From: Allobosea sp. TND4EK4
Lineage (GTDB): Bacteria; Pseudomonadota; Alphaproteobacteria; Rhizobiales; Beijerinckiaceae
Assembly: GCF_900156025.1 (NCBI RefSeq)
Contig: NZ_FTMO01000004.1
Location: 1 to 64,000, forward strand
DNA length: 64,000 bases
Direction: 5' to 3'
A program made the translations under genes and the position numbers. Of this stretch, positions 34,598 through 44,392 are shown in pieces. Numbering within the stretch: the stretch's first letter is position 1; each line of letters begins with the position of its first letter. The notes below the pieces were generated by a model. The model was not told the DNA's origin. It searched no databases and worked only from the letters and a program-made list of their open reading frames with translations.

Positions 34598-35542
34598 TTA
34601 TTTGCCGGCCTTCTGGAGTTCCTGGTCGAGCTCCGGGAGGATGGTGAAGAGGTCGCCGACAAGGCCGTAATCGGCGATCTGGAAGATCGGCGCTTCCTCG
34701 TCCTTGTTGATGGCGACGATGACCTTGCTATCCTTCATGCCGGCGAGGTGCTGGATCGCACCCGAGATTCCGACAGCGATGTAGAGCTCCGGGGCCACCA
34801 CCTTGCCGGTCTGGCCGACCTGCCAGTCGTTCGGCGCGTAGCCGGCATCGACCGCGGCGCGCGAGGCGCCCATCGCGGCGCCCAGCCGGTCGGCGACCGG
34901 CTCGATCACCTTGGTGAAGGCTTCGGTGGAGCCGAGGGCACGACCGCCCGAGACGATGATCTTGGCGGATGCCAGCTCCGGACGATCGGACTTGGCGACC
35001 TCCTCGCCCTTGAAGGAGGACAGCGCCGGATCCTCGACGGCCGGGACCGTTTCGATCGAAGCCGAGCCGCCTTCGGCGGCCGCCTGGAAGGAGGCGGTGC
35101 GGATCGTCATCAGCTTCTTGGGCTCGGCCGACTGCACCGTCTGGATCGCGTTGCCGGCATAGACCGGGCGCTCGAACGTGTCGGGCGAGAGGACCTTCAT
35201 CACATCCGACACCTGCATGACGTCGAGCAGCGCGGCGACGCGCGGCAGCACGTTCTTGCCCGTGGTCGTCGAGGAGGCGACGATGGCGTCGTAAGCCCCG
35301 GCGAGCTTGACGACCAGCGCGGCGAGCGGCTCGGCCAGCTGGTGGGCGTAAGAAGGCCCTTCCGCCAGAAGCACCTTCTCGACGCCGTCGAGCTTGGCTG
35401 CGGCGTCGGCCGCGGCCTTGGCGCCTTCGCCGGCGACCAGGATATGCACGGGCGCGCCCAGCTGCCGGGCGGCGGTCAGCGCCTTGGCGGTCGAGTCCTT
35501 GACGGTGGCGTTGTCGTGATCGGCGATCAGCAGCGTGGTCAT
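34598..35542 (-). CDS. etfA: Electron transfer flavoprotein alpha subunit
   Basis: A 314-residue FAD-binding subunit. The C-terminal FAD domain contains [44 protein letters not shown] and [14 protein letters not shown]. These are diagnostic for EtfA. With EtfB it carries electrons from acyl-CoA dehydrogenases to the quinone pool. Its start overlaps the etfB stop by one base. Confidence 0.95.
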   Translation of the reverse strand: MTTLLIADHDNATVKDSTAKALTAARQLGAPVHILVAGEGAKAAADAAAKLDGVEKVLLAEGPSYAHQLAEPLAALVVKLAGAYDAIVASSTTTGKNVLPRVAALLDVMQVSDVMKVLSPDTFERPVYAGNAIQTVQSAEPKKLMTIRTASFQAAAEGGSASIETVPAVEDPALSSFKGEEVAKSDRPELASAKIIVSGGRALGSTEAFTKVIEPVADRLGAAMGASRAAVDAGYAPNDWQVGQTGKVVAPELYIAVGISGAIQHLAGMKDSKVIVAINKDEEAPIFQIADYGLVGDLFTILPELDQELQKAGK

Positions 35543-36288
35543 CAGATCACCCCGGCGGTCTTGAGCTTGGAGACGAGTTCGGCGGCGCTGGCGACCTTGA
35601 CGCCGGCGGAGCGGCCGGCCGGCTCGGTGGTCTTCAGCACCTTCAGGCGGGGCGCGATATCGACGCCCAGGGTCTCGGCCGAGGTTTCGTCGAGCGGCTT
35701 CTTCTTCGCCTTCATGATGTTGGGCAGCGACGCATAGCGCGGCTCGTTCAGGCGCAGATCGGTGGTGACGATCGCCGGCAGCTTGAGCGAGACGGTCTGC
35801 AGGCCGCCATCGATCTCGCGGGTGACGTCGACGCTGTCGGAGGCGAGTTCGACCTTCGAGGCGAAGGTGCCCTGCGGCCAGCCCAGAAGGGCGGCGAGCA
35901 TCTGGCCGGTCTGGTTGCAGTCGTCGTCGATCGCCTGCTTGCCGAGGATGACGAGCCCGGGGCTCTCCTGCTCGACGACCTTCTTGAGGAGCTTGGCCAC
36001 CGCCAGCGGCTCGACCACGCCCTCGACCTTCACCAGGATGCCGCGGTCGGCGCCCATGGCGAGCCCGGTGCGGATCGTCTCGGCCGCCTGCTGCGGGCCG
36101 ATCGAGACCACGACGACCTCGGTCGCCTTGCCGGCTTCCTTCAGGCGCAGCGCCTCCTCGACGGCGATCTCGTCGAAGGGGTTCATCGACATCTTGACGT
36201 TGGCCAGCTCGACGCCCGAGCCGTCGCCCTTGACGCGGATCTTCACATTGTAATCGACAACCCGCTTGACGGGCACAAGGATCTTCAT
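35542..36288 (-). CDS. etfB: Electron transfer flavoprotein beta subunit
   Basis: A 248-residue AMP-binding subunit. It starts [19 protein letters not shown], with [17 protein letters not shown], the recognition segment [19 protein letters not shown] and IMKAKKKP, all typical of EtfB. First gene of the etfB-etfA-dehydrogenase unit. Confidence 0.95.
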   Translation of the reverse strand: MKILVPVKRVVDYNVKIRVKGDGSGVELANVKMSMNPFDEIAVEEALRLKEAGKATEVVVVSIGPQQAAETIRTGLAMGADRGILVKVEGVVEPLAVAKLLKKVVEQESPGLVILGKQAIDDDCNQTGQMLAALLGWPQGTFASKVELASDSVDVTREIDGGLQTVSLKLPAIVTTDLRLNEPRYASLPNIMKAKKKPLDETSAETLGVDIAPRLKVLKTTEPAGRSAGVKVASAAELVSKLKTAGVI

Positions 36289-36449
36289 CGTCCGATCACC
36301 GTTCAGAAGAGATTCGCCGCGCGCCGTGCCGCCTCGAAGGGCGAAATGGCGGCATCGCGGCCCTCGGCTGGAATGCGGTCGGACCGTAGCGACGGGTATT
36401 TGTGCTTGTCAACGCCGCGACGGCGCATGCGACCGCGGCGCGCAGCGGC

Positions 36450-37148
36450 TCATGCCCGGAGCCCCGGCCGCCCGAACAGCCGCAGGCCGGGGCGGATCAT
36501 CAGAGGGGTCAGCGCGGCCCCCGTCGCAAGCCCGCCGAGATGGGCCCACCATCCGATCTGCCCCTGCGGATCGAACCAGGCGGAGGCTGCCTGAAACAGG
36601 ATCCAGCCACCGAGCGTGTAAACGGCGGGGATGTGGATCGGGATCCATTTGAAGGCGAGCCCCCAGATCCTGACGCGCGGATAGAGCATCAGATAGGCGG
36701 CGATGACGCCCGAGATCGCTCCCGATGCTCCGACCAGCGGCTGGTCCGAGCCCGGATACATCGCGGCATGGGCCAGCGACCCGCCGAGCCCGCAGAGGAA
36801 GAAGAAGGCGAGGAAGCGGGCATGGCCCATCGCATCCTCGACATTATCGCCGAAGACCCAGAGAAACAGCAGGTTCCCGGCCAGGTGCGCGACGCTGGCA
36901 TGGATCAGGATGTTGCTGAACAGGGTCAGCCAGGCCGGCGCGTGCATCAGCCCTTCCGGCAGTTGGGCCGTGCCGAACAGCACCGAGGGAATCAGCCCGA
37001 AGCCGGCCATCACCGCGATGTCGCCCTGTGTCCCCGGCCAGCGCCAGAGCGCGAGCTGGATGAGGGTGCAGGCGCCGATCAGGCCGTAGGTGACGAAGGC
37101 CGAACGGGTGAAACGCAGCGGCACGCCGTCATAGAGAGGAACGAACAT
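36450..37148 (-). CDS. Rhomboid family intramembrane serine protease
   Basis: A 232-residue polytopic protease with six helices. The catalytic Ser is Ser142 in VGASGAISG and the His is His203 in WWAHLGG. HLAGNLLFLWVFGDNVED is the conserved loop 1/TM2 region. The ATG at 37148 is chosen; residues upstream in the frame are non-family. It cleaves transmembrane substrates within the bilayer; the substrate is unknown. Confidence 0.9.
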   Translation of the reverse strand: MFVPLYDGVPLRFTRSAFVTYGLIGACTLIQLALWRWPGTQGDIAVMAGFGLIPSVLFGTAQLPEGLMHAPAWLTLFSNILIHASVAHLAGNLLFLWVFGDNVEDAMGHARFLAFFFLCGLGGSLAHAAMYPGSDQPLVGASGAISGVIAAYLMLYPRVRIWGLAFKWIPIHIPAVYTLGGWILFQAASAWFDPQGQIGWWAHLGGLATGAALTPLMIRPGLRLFGRPGLRA

Positions 37149-37215
37149 GGCCTGCCTCGTTGGTGGGGCGCCCCGCCGATGGACGCCGCGCTGGCGGTCG
37201 GGCCAGCAGGTCTTG

Positions 37216-37797
37216 CTAACGGTTCTTGCCCGGCACCCAGAGCACGTCGCCGCCGGCCTTGGCATTGAGGAAGCGCGAGGCCACGAACAGGAAGTCCGAG
37301 AGGCGGTTGACGTATTTCAGGGCCGGGGCCCCCACCGCTTCGCCTTCGGTGGCGGCGAGCTCCGTCATCAGGCGCTCGGCCCGGCGGCAGACGGTGCGGG
37401 CGAGGTGGAGATGCACGGCTCCCGGCGTGCCGCCGGGCAGGACGAAGGAGCGCAGGGGGCTAAGCGCCTCGTTGAGGCGGTCGATCTCGCTTTCGATGCG
37501 CTCGACCTGCGCCTCGATGATGCGCAGCGGTTCGAAGGCGAGCGGCACGCCGGAGGCCGGCGTCGAGAGGTCGGCGCCGAGATCGAAAAGGTCGTTGCTG
37601 ATTCGGCCGAGCATCGCATCGAGCCCGGCGTCCTCCGTCGCAGCGTGCAGGCGGGCCATGCCGATGCAGGCGTTCGTCTCGTCGACCGTGCCGTAGGCGG
37701 CCACGCGCAGATCGTATTTCGGGCGGCGCGGACCGCTGGTCAGGCCGGTCGTGCCATTGTCGCCGGTGCGGGTGTAGATGCGGTTGAGCTTGACCAT
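37216..37797 (-). CDS. Corrinoid adenosyltransferase, PduO type
   Basis: A 193-residue ATP:cob(I)alamin adenosyltransferase making adenosylcobalamin. It has the N-terminal ATP motif RIYTRTGDNGTTGL, DETNACIGMARLH, and the C-terminal RRAERLMTEL with YVNRLSDFLFVASRFLN. Length and motifs fit the PduO family. It complements the CobS/CobT genes in this window. Confidence 0.93.
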   Translation of the reverse strand: MVKLNRIYTRTGDNGTTGLTSGPRRPKYDLRVAAYGTVDETNACIGMARLHAATEDAGLDAMLGRISNDLFDLGADLSTPASGVPLAFEPLRIIEAQVERIESEIDRLNEALSPLRSFVLPGGTPGAVHLHLARTVCRRAERLMTELAATEGEAVGAPALKYVNRLSDFLFVASRFLNAKAGGDVLWVPGKNR

Positions 37798-37866
37798 GCG
37801 CTGCTTATAGCGCGCGCCTTGCGTTGGGGAAGAGCGCCTTTTGCCGCCTTGCGGCAGGCGTCCGGT

Positions 37867-38466
37867 TCAGAAGGTGTAGCCGAGCTTGGCGCCGAAATTG
37901 GCCGGGCCGCGCGGCGAGGCCGTCCCCGGCTGGCCCGAGCAGCCCACGGTGCTGAAGTGCTCGAGCGTGGTGACGAGACTCCAGCTCCGCGACAGGCGGA
38001 AGCCGAGCGCGGCGGCCTCCCGCGTGCCCGTGTTGCAGCCGACGCTGAGGCGGTTCTCGGGGATCACGGCGCCGTTCTTGCCGTTGTTCAGCGCGGCGGC
38101 GAGGCTTGCCTCGACGAAGACGTCGCGACTGACGTCGAAGGTCCAGGTCGCGCCGGCGTAGGCATAGCGCGTGCCGTTGAGGTTGATGCTGGAGCCGATG
38201 TTGAAGCGCGGGATGAAGGCCGAGGCGATGCGGTCCTGAAGCGGGATGAGGCGCGGCGAGAGCACCTCGCCGCCGAGGTTGAACAGCCCGCTTTCACGCC
38301 CGCCGACCGAGGCGAAGCCACCGCCGATCCGTGCCTCCCAGGCTGGGGTGGAAGAGGTGCTGGCCGGGGCGTAGCTGGACACGCCGGACGGAAGAGGCTG
38401 CGACTGCGCCAGACAGGGCAGGGCAGCCAGACAACCGGCCAGAGACAGCAACGCGACGCGAACCAT
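37867..38466 (-). CDS. PagL-like lipid A 3-O-deacylase
   Basis: A 199-residue outer-membrane protein with a signal peptide (MVRVALLSLAGCLAALPCLAQ). Beta strands follow and the C-terminus ends GAKLGYTF, a terminal aromatic as in barrels. LEHFSTVGC contains His170 and Ser172, matching the HxS catalytic pair of PagL. The third residue is not obvious. The enzyme would remove a 3-linked acyl chain from lipid A. Start at 38466; upstream in-frame ATGs would add non-signal residues. Confidence 0.7.
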   Translation of the reverse strand: MVRVALLSLAGCLAALPCLAQSQPLPSGVSSYAPASTSSTPAWEARIGGGFASVGGRESGLFNLGGEVLSPRLIPLQDRIASAFIPRFNIGSSINLNGTRYAYAGATWTFDVSRDVFVEASLAAALNNGKNGAVIPENRLSVGCNTGTREAAALGFRLSRSWSLVTTLEHFSTVGCSGQPGTASPRGPANFGAKLGYTF

Positions 38467-38611
38467 GGGTGACCGCTGGGTTTGAGCAGGCGTTAGTGAA
38501 GCACACATACTCGTGACCGGAATGTGGCAGGGCGCCGCGCGGCGATGCCGCATCTCGTAGGGTTGTCACAGAAAAAGAGCTTCGTGTGCAAAGGCTTGTG
38601 CAAATCGCGGC

Positions 38612-38803
38612 TCAACCGCCGCTGCGCCACCAGAGCACGAAGACGATGATCAGGATGGCGAGAAACTGGAGCTGGACGCGCAGCTGCATCAGCCTCTGCG
38701 AGGTGTTGGCGCTGCCGCCGCGCATCATGTTGATGAGCCCGAGCAGGAGCACGACGGCGACCGCGCCGATGGCGACCGGAACGAGCGTATTCGAGAGCGT
38801 CAT
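38612..38803 (-). CDS. HIG1-like twin-helix small membrane protein
   Basis: A 63-residue protein with two helices, LVPVAIGAVAVVLLLGLIN and LQFLAILIIVFVLWW, joined by a polar loop MMRGGSANTSQRLMQLRVQL. The QRLM-MR motif and size fit the hypoxia-induced HIG1 domain, whose mitochondrial members stabilise respiratory complexes. Confidence 0.8.
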   Translation of the reverse strand: MTLSNTLVPVAIGAVAVVLLLGLINMMRGGSANTSQRLMQLRVQLQFLAILIIVFVLWWRSGG

Positions 38804-38870
38804 GGATCGGGCTTAAAGCACGAGGCCGGGCTTGGCCAGCGCCAGCCCAGGCTTATCCCGGCGATTCGCG

Positions 38871-40145
38871 TCAGCTCTGAAGCGCGGCCAGTGCACGGCC
38901 GCGGACCGGGGCAGCGAGATCGGACGCAAGCGCCCGGCAGAGCGCGGGCAGCCCGTCCAGCAGGCTGGGGACGAAGGCCTGCGAGGGCGGAGGCCGCTTC
39001 GGCAAGGCGTGCAGCGCCGCCGCCATCACGGCCGGGTCGCGCTCGCCATCGCCGGCCTGCGTCGGGTCGAGCAGCATGTCGATCAGCTTGAGCTCGTCGG
39101 CGCGGCTGGCGCGGATCGCCTGTTCGAGACGCGGATGCATCCGCGGGACGATCAGCGCCGGCTTGTCGAAGGACAGCACCTCGCAGAAGGTGTTGTAGCC
39201 GCCCATGGCGACAACGCAGTGCGCCCGGTTCATCAGGAGTTCGAGGCGCGGCTCGAAGCCGAGCCCTTCGAGCTTGGGATTGCGGGTGATGCGCTCGGCA
39301 AAATCCTTGCGCTTCTCGCGCGACATGAACGGACCGAAGACGATGAGCGCCGGCAGTTCGATCGTCGGGTCGGTCTCATAGGCCGAAATCACCCAGTCGA
39401 TGACGCCCGCCCCATCGCCGCCGCCGCCGGGGGTGACAAGGATGAACGGTTGCTTGGTGATGCGCGGGTAGCGATTCGGCGGCATCGGGCTCGGCACGGC
39501 GCGCTTGAGATAACCGAGATAGCGGATCTTGTCGGCGAAGCGCTCCGGGTTCGGCAGCCCCGCCAGCGGCTCGTAGACGCTTTCGAGCCCGTAGACGAAG
39601 ATGTCGTCATAGAGCGTCTCCAGCGCATCGAGCGCACCGCTCGCGGTCCATTCCTCCAGCACCGCCGCCGGCTCGTCGAGCACGTCGCGCAAGCCGAGCA
39701 CGATGCGCGCGCCGCGTCGGCGCAGGATGTCGAGGGCGGGCTTCATCTCGCCGCGCAGGCCGACGGGCTCCTTGTCGACGATGACGACGTCGGGGTCGAA
39801 GGTGAGAACCGTCTGCTTGATCAGCTCGGTCCGCAGCCGGACCGTGTCGTCGAGGTCGAGATTGAGATGATGCGGCTGGTAGCTGCCGTCTGGCTGCTTC
39901 TCGATGCCCGGGATGCGGACGTAGTCCACCCCGTCGCCGAACTGGAAGCTCGAGATCACCGAGGAGCCGGAGACGATGATCACCGAGATATGCGGGTAGC
40001 TCGCGATCAGCGCATTGGCGATGGCGCGACAGCGGCGGATATGGCCGAGCCCGAAGGTGTCGTGGCTGTAGATCAGGACACGCGGCGCATGGGGGCTGCG
40101 CGGAGCCCGCTCGGCTCCGGGAAGGTCGACGACGTTGGAATACAT
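38871..40145 (-). CDS. GT28/MurG-like glycosyltransferase
   Basis: A 424-residue GT-B glycosyltransferase. The N-terminal motif GLGHIRRCRAIANAL resembles MurG/MGDG synthase acceptor loops, with YLGYLKRA and FGPFMSREKRKDF toward the linker. The donor domain contains VAMGGYNTFCEVLSFDKPAL, the GT28 nucleotide-sugar region. It shares the minus strand with a deacetylase and a GT4 transferase, 120 bases apart, and a distant relative of its class is at 55552-56706. Confidence 0.82.
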   Translation of the reverse strand: MYSNVVDLPGAERAPRSPHAPRVLIYSHDTFGLGHIRRCRAIANALIASYPHISVIIVSGSSVISSFQFGDGVDYVRIPGIEKQPDGSYQPHHLNLDLDDTVRLRTELIKQTVLTFDPDVVIVDKEPVGLRGEMKPALDILRRRGARIVLGLRDVLDEPAAVLEEWTASGALDALETLYDDIFVYGLESVYEPLAGLPNPERFADKIRYLGYLKRAVPSPMPPNRYPRITKQPFILVTPGGGGDGAGVIDWVISAYETDPTIELPALIVFGPFMSREKRKDFAERITRNPKLEGLGFEPRLELLMNRAHCVVAMGGYNTFCEVLSFDKPALIVPRMHPRLEQAIRASRADELKLIDMLLDPTQAGDGERDPAVMAAALHALPKRPPPSQAFVPSLLDGLPALCRALASDLAAPVRGRALAALQS

Positions 40146-40265
40146 CGGAACGCCGGTCCTCCAGGAAAGGCAAACGACCTCTCGAAGAGGACGAACGAGG
40201 CTCGCTACCGCTGCGTTATAGCGTGCTGCGCCGCTCGATCCAAGGGCGCTGCGGCTCTGGCGGCA

Positions 40266-41054
40266 TCAACCTGCCGATGCGGGGCCGTCGCGCCGGCCAT
40301 CCAGCAGAGCCCTCGGCTCGGCGAGATGGACGGCCGGATGGGCACGGGCAAGGCGCAGCAGCGCGTCGAGAAAGCTCCACACCGTGTCGTCATGATCGCG
40401 GTGGTGCAGCAACACGCCGAGGGTCGCTTCGTCGATGCTGCCGGTGCGTCTGCGTGCCAGGAGGCTGACCAGTTCCGCGATCAGGTCCTCATGACTGCGG
40501 CCGACGCGGCCGCCCTGCCAGTCCATCACATCGAGATCGGTATCGAGCAGGACGAGGTCGCCTGTTCCAGTGAGGCGGTGGCCACGGAAGCAGGAGAGGC
40601 CAGTAAAGCCGAGCGCGGGCAGGCGGGCGGCATGACCGGGGTCGATGCGGTTCCAGGGCGGCACGAAGATCGGCACGAGCCCGTCGCCGAGAAGGTCGCG
40701 CAGGCGCAGGCCCGCCTCCGCGATCTCGGCATCGACCGTGGCGGGACTGCGGCCTCCGCCGAATTCGGATTTCTTGGCGCCGTGTGGAGCGTGGTTCTGG
40801 TGGCGCACGCCGTGCTGGCAGGGCTGCAGCAGCGGCATCGCTTGCAGCACTGCCGCAAGGCCGGGCTCGGCCAGCATGGGGATGACGGCGAGCAGGACGG
40901 GCGCTTCGAAGCGCTCCGCCAGCTCCGAGAGGCGCGACAAGGCGGGACTCGGTGCGATGGCGTCGTCGTCGCGCAGCCAGAGACGCAAGGACCGCCCCGC
41001 TTCGCTCCAGCGGTCGAGCTCGTCGCGCAAGGAGTCCCAAGGCGCGTCGGTCAT
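40266..41054 (-). CDS. Polysaccharide deacetylase-like (NodB-type) protein
   Basis: A 262-residue TIM-barrel-like protein. LRLWLRDDDA is the first metal/catalytic Asp motif, equivalent to TFDDG. QHGVRHQNH is the second, with histidines that bind metal, and VPPWNRID is motif 3-like. It fits the divergent deacetylase family often found beside glycosyltransferases. Its ATG overlaps the GT4 stop by 4 bases. It probably removes acetyl groups from a glycan made by its neighbours. Confidence 0.8.
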   Translation of the reverse strand: MTDAPWDSLRDELDRWSEAGRSLRLWLRDDDAIAPSPALSRLSELAERFEAPVLLAVIPMLAEPGLAAVLQAMPLLQPCQHGVRHQNHAPHGAKKSEFGGGRSPATVDAEIAEAGLRLRDLLGDGLVPIFVPPWNRIDPGHAARLPALGFTGLSCFRGHRLTGTGDLVLLDTDLDVMDWQGGRVGRSHEDLIAELVSLLARRRTGSIDEATLGVLLHHRDHDDTVWSFLDALLRLARAHPAVHLAEPRALLDGRRDGPASAG

Positions 41055-42181
41055 CGCTCCGCCTCCTTTCGCTTCGCGCGATGGTTTTCCAGTGCCAGCG
41101 CGAGGCCTTCCGCAAGCCGCTCCGCGGCCTTCTGCGGGGATCGTTCGGTCAGGGCGAACCGGCGCGCGGCATCGCCCAGGCGCCGGCGTCGTGCCGGGTC
41201 CGCGAGCAAGGCCGACAGCCTGGCTGCGAAAGCGGCCTCGTTGCCTTCCTCGACGAGCAGCGCCGTCCGCCCGGCGTCCACCGTGTCGGCGACACCGCCG
41301 CTGTCGAAGGCGACGATGGGCAGGCCGACCGCCTGCGCTTCCAGATAGACCAGCCCATAGGCCTCCCGGATGCCGGGCCAGACGAAGATGTCGTGCGCGG
41401 CGAGCTCCTGCATCGCCCCGTCGCGATCGAGCAGGCCGAGAAAGGTGACGCGCCCGGCCGGAAGCGTCGCAAAGGCCTGTTCGATCGCGGCGCGCTGGCG
41501 CCCGTCGCCGATGATGCTGAGGCGCCAGTCCTCGTCCTGGATGAGCGCGAGAATGCGGGCCAGGGCGAGATAGCTGTTCTGCTTGGTGCCTTCGCGCATC
41601 ATCGCGATGGTGACGAGGCGGGGAGGGGTGTTCGCCGCCGCGCGGGCGGGCGGCTCGGTCGCGAAGGCGATGAAGGGCGGCAGCGGCAGAAGCGCCGTGC
41701 CGGGCTCGCGCCAGGGCTCCAGCCCTCGCCGGTCGCGCTCGGTGAAATGGAAATGCACGTCGCCGGCCGCGAGCCCGCGCCGGACGCGCTCGGTATGCGG
41801 CGCCCATTCTCCCTGCGCGCGGCGGGGGGCATCGCTGGCCTCGGCGGTCACATAGGGAATGTCGCAGGCCGCGGCGAGCGCGGGGCCGAGCAGGTCCGGG
41901 GCGCGGTAGTAATTGTGATAGGTGAACCAGAGGTCCGGGGCAGGGCTCGCGCCGCTGCGCCAGTGGCGCAGGAGATCGTCCCGCAGCTGCGCCGCCCGGT
42001 CTTCCCGCTCGGCCAGGCAAGCGGCATCGGAGCTGGGCAGATAGCCGCGCGGAGCCACGACCGGATCGACCTCATGGCCCAGGCTGCGGAGCGCCGCGAC
42101 GAGCTGGCGCGCCATGCGCCTGTCGCCCGAGACGCCGCCATCGTCGAACAGGTTGAGCGGGGTGTGGAACGCGATGCGCAA
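41051..42181 (-). CDS. GT4 family glycosyltransferase
   Basis: A 376-residue GT-B enzyme. It starts MRIAFHTPLNLFDDGGVSGD. The donor-binding C-terminal domain has EAYGLVYLEAQAVGLPIVAF (E-x7-E motif), followed by SGGVADTVD. It is 21 bases downstream of the ABC permease gene at 42203, so it may be cotranscribed with the importer, and overlaps the deacetylase gene downstream by ATGA. Confidence 0.88.
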   Translation of the reverse strand: MRIAFHTPLNLFDDGGVSGDRRMARQLVAALRSLGHEVDPVVAPRGYLPSSDAACLAEREDRAAQLRDDLLRHWRSGASPAPDLWFTYHNYYRAPDLLGPALAAACDIPYVTAEASDAPRRAQGEWAPHTERVRRGLAAGDVHFHFTERDRRGLEPWREPGTALLPLPPFIAFATEPPARAAANTPPRLVTIAMMREGTKQNSYLALARILALIQDEDWRLSIIGDGRQRAAIEQAFATLPAGRVTFLGLLDRDGAMQELAAHDIFVWPGIREAYGLVYLEAQAVGLPIVAFDSGGVADTVDAGRTALLVEEGNEAAFAARLSALLADPARRRRLGDAARRFALTERSPQKAAERLAEGLALALENHRAKRKEAER

Positions 42182-42202
42182 GCGGTCGGGGCCGGTGGCG
42201 GC

Positions 42203-43390
42203 TCAGCGATAGGGATCGGCTGCGTCGCGCAGACCGTCGCCGAGGAAGTTGAAGGCGAGGATGATCAGGATCACCGGCACGACCGGATAGAGCAGCCAGG
42301 GGTAGAGCGCCACCACATTGATGTTCTGCGCCTCGTTCAGCATCACGCCCCAGCTGGTGATCGGCGGGCGCAGGCCAAGGCCCAGGAAGGACAGCGCCGT
42401 CTCGCCCAGGATGGTGCGGGGAATGGTGATCGTCGCCGAGGCGATGAGATGGCTCATGAAGCCGGGAACGAGATGCAGCGCGATGATGCGGGCCGGCCTG
42501 GCGCCCATGAGCTGGGCGGCGACGACATAGTCCTCCTCGCGCAGCGAGAGCAGCTTCGAGCGGACGGAGCGGGCGAGCCCGGTCCAGTCCATCAGCCCGA
42601 GAATGATGGTGATGCCGAAATAGACCAGCACCGGGCTCCAGGAGGGCGGCATCACCGCCGCCAGCGCCAGCCAGAGCGGGATATGCGGCAGCGACTGCAC
42701 GATCTCGATGACGCGCTGCACGACGAGGTCGACGCGCCCGCCATAATAACCGGCGATGCCGCCGATGATGATGCCAAGCACGAAGGAAATGCTGATGCCG
42801 ATGAGGCCGATCGAGAGCGAGATGCGCCCGCCATAGAGAACCCGAGAGAGCATGTCGCGTCCCAGCCGGTCGGAGCCCAGCCAGAAGAAGGTGCCGCCCT
42901 CCGGCGGGCAGACGAGGTGGCGGTTGCCGGGGATCAGCCCCCAGAACTCGTAGGCATCGCCGCGGCAGAAGAAGCGCAGCTTCTGCGGCCTGGTGCGGTC
43001 CTCCGTATATTCCCGCTTGAGGTTCTCCATGTTGAGGTGGAGCTTGTAGGGGTAGACGAAGGGGCCGATGAAGCTGCCCTCGTGGAAGAGATGAACGCTC
43101 TGGCCCGGCGCCCGGATGAAGTCGGTGTTGCGCGTGGTGTAGTGATAGGGCGCCAGCAATTCGGCCAAGGCCGCCATGCCGTAGATGACGATGATGACGA
43201 CGGCCGAGATGACCGCGAGCCTGTGCTTGCGGAACTTCCACCACATCAGCCGCAGCTGGGACGCACGGTCAATCCGGTCCTGCTCGGGCGTCACCCGCTC
43301 GACCGCATAGGGCTCGAACGGCGCGTCCGAGGCCAGATGCGGCAGCGGCTCGCCGTCCGGCGGCAGGTCCTTGAGAGCCTCGGCCGTCAT
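42203..43390 (-). CDS. Peptide/oligosaccharide ABC transporter permease (DppC-like)
   Basis: A 395-residue permease, longer than typical DppC (about 300). A large periplasmic insertion (about 80-170, including FFCRGDAYEFWGLIPGN) follows TM1, then FFWLGSDRLGRDMLSRVLYGGR. The cytoplasmic EAA loop is REEDYVVAAQLMGARPARII. It overlaps the DppB-like gene by 4 bases. The insertion is a feature of some family 5 importers for larger substrates, including alpha-galactoside systems. Confidence 0.88.
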   Translation of the reverse strand: MTAEALKDLPPDGEPLPHLASDAPFEPYAVERVTPEQDRIDRASQLRLMWWKFRKHRLAVISAVVIIVIYGMAALAELLAPYHYTTRNTDFIRAPGQSVHLFHEGSFIGPFVYPYKLHLNMENLKREYTEDRTRPQKLRFFCRGDAYEFWGLIPGNRHLVCPPEGGTFFWLGSDRLGRDMLSRVLYGGRISLSIGLIGISISFVLGIIIGGIAGYYGGRVDLVVQRVIEIVQSLPHIPLWLALAAVMPPSWSPVLVYFGITIILGLMDWTGLARSVRSKLLSLREEDYVVAAQLMGARPARIIALHLVPGFMSHLIASATITIPRTILGETALSFLGLGLRPPITSWGVMLNEAQNINVVALYPWLLYPVVPVILIILAFNFLGDGLRDAADPYR

Positions 43391-44388
43391 TTGGTCGCGG
43401 TTCCCTGCAGGCGGATGCGCGGATCGAGGATGGCCAGCGCGATATCGGAGATCAGCACGCCGATCACGGTCAGGAAGGACAGGAACATCAGGAAGGAGCC
43501 GGCGAGATACATGTCCTGGCTCTGGAGCGCGCGGATCAGCAGCGGCCCGGTGGTCTGCAGCGAGAGCACGATGGCGACGACCTCGGCGCCCGAGACGATG
43601 GAGGGCAGGATGTCGCCGATGTCGGAGATGAAGAAGTTGAGCGACATGCGGAGCGGGTACTTTCGCAGCGCCTTGCCGGGCGGCAGCCCCTTGGCGCGGG
43701 CGGTGACATAGTACTGCTTCTGCAGTTCCTCGAGCAGATTGGCCCGCAGCGCGCGGATCATGCCTGCCGTGCCGCCGGCGCCGATGATGATGACCGGGAT
43801 CCAGAGATGCTCCAGCACCGAGACGAGCTTGGCCCAGCTCATCGGCTGGTTGAGATAGGCCGGGTCGACAAGGCCGCCGATCGAGGTGCCGAACCAGACA
43901 TTGGCGAAGTACATGAAGACCAGCGCCAGCAGGAAATGCGGGATGGCGAGGCCGATGAGCCCGATGAAGGTCAGCCCGTAATCGCCCCAGCTGTATTGAT
44001 GGGTGGCCGAGTAGATGCCGATCGGGAAGGCGACGATCCAGGTGAAGACGATGGTCGCGAAGGAGACCAGCATCGTCAGCATCAGGCGGTCGCCGACGAT
44101 CTCGCGCACCGGGCGCTGATACTCGAAGGAATAGCCCATATCGCCGTGCAGGAGCCCGGCGACCCAGCGGACATAGCGCTCCACCGGCGGGCGGTCGAAG
44201 CCGTATTCCTTCTTCAGGAACTCGATGCGGCTCATATCCGCCTTCTCGCCCTGCGCCTGCATCTCGGCGGCCAGCGTCTCGAAATAGTCGCCGTCCGGCA
44301 GGTTGATCACGGTGAAGATCAGCGCGCTGGTGACGATCAGCGTCGGGATCATGATCAGGATGCGCTTCAGGATGTAGCGGAGCAGCAC
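43387..44388 (-). CDS. Peptide/oligosaccharide ABC transporter permease (DppB-like)
   Basis: A 333-residue permease. The N-terminal helix LLRYILKRILIMIPTLIVTS and the periplasmic GFDRPPVERYVRWVAGLLHGDMG are typical of DppB, as is the EAA-like loop QKQYYVTARAKGLPPGKAL. I choose GTG 44388, 4 bases after the binding-protein stop; a longer ATG frame from 44487 would add 33 residues overlapping the upstream gene. Confidence 0.88.
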   Translation of the reverse strand: MLLRYILKRILIMIPTLIVTSALIFTVINLPDGDYFETLAAEMQAQGEKADMSRIEFLKKEYGFDRPPVERYVRWVAGLLHGDMGYSFEYQRPVREIVGDRLMLTMLVSFATIVFTWIVAFPIGIYSATHQYSWGDYGLTFIGLIGLAIPHFLLALVFMYFANVWFGTSIGGLVDPAYLNQPMSWAKLVSVLEHLWIPVIIIGAGGTAGMIRALRANLLEELQKQYYVTARAKGLPPGKALRKYPLRMSLNFFISDIGDILPSIVSGAEVVAIVLSLQTTGPLLIRALQSQDMYLAGSFLMFLSFLTVIGVLISDIALAILDPRIRLQGTATK

Positions 44389-44392
44389 CGGG

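Noticed and set aside
40952..43711. A 919-codon plus-strand frame opposite the glycosyltransferase and permease genes
   Set aside because: It is a shadow of the minus-strand genes, which show clear GT4 and DppC motifs and coupled starts.
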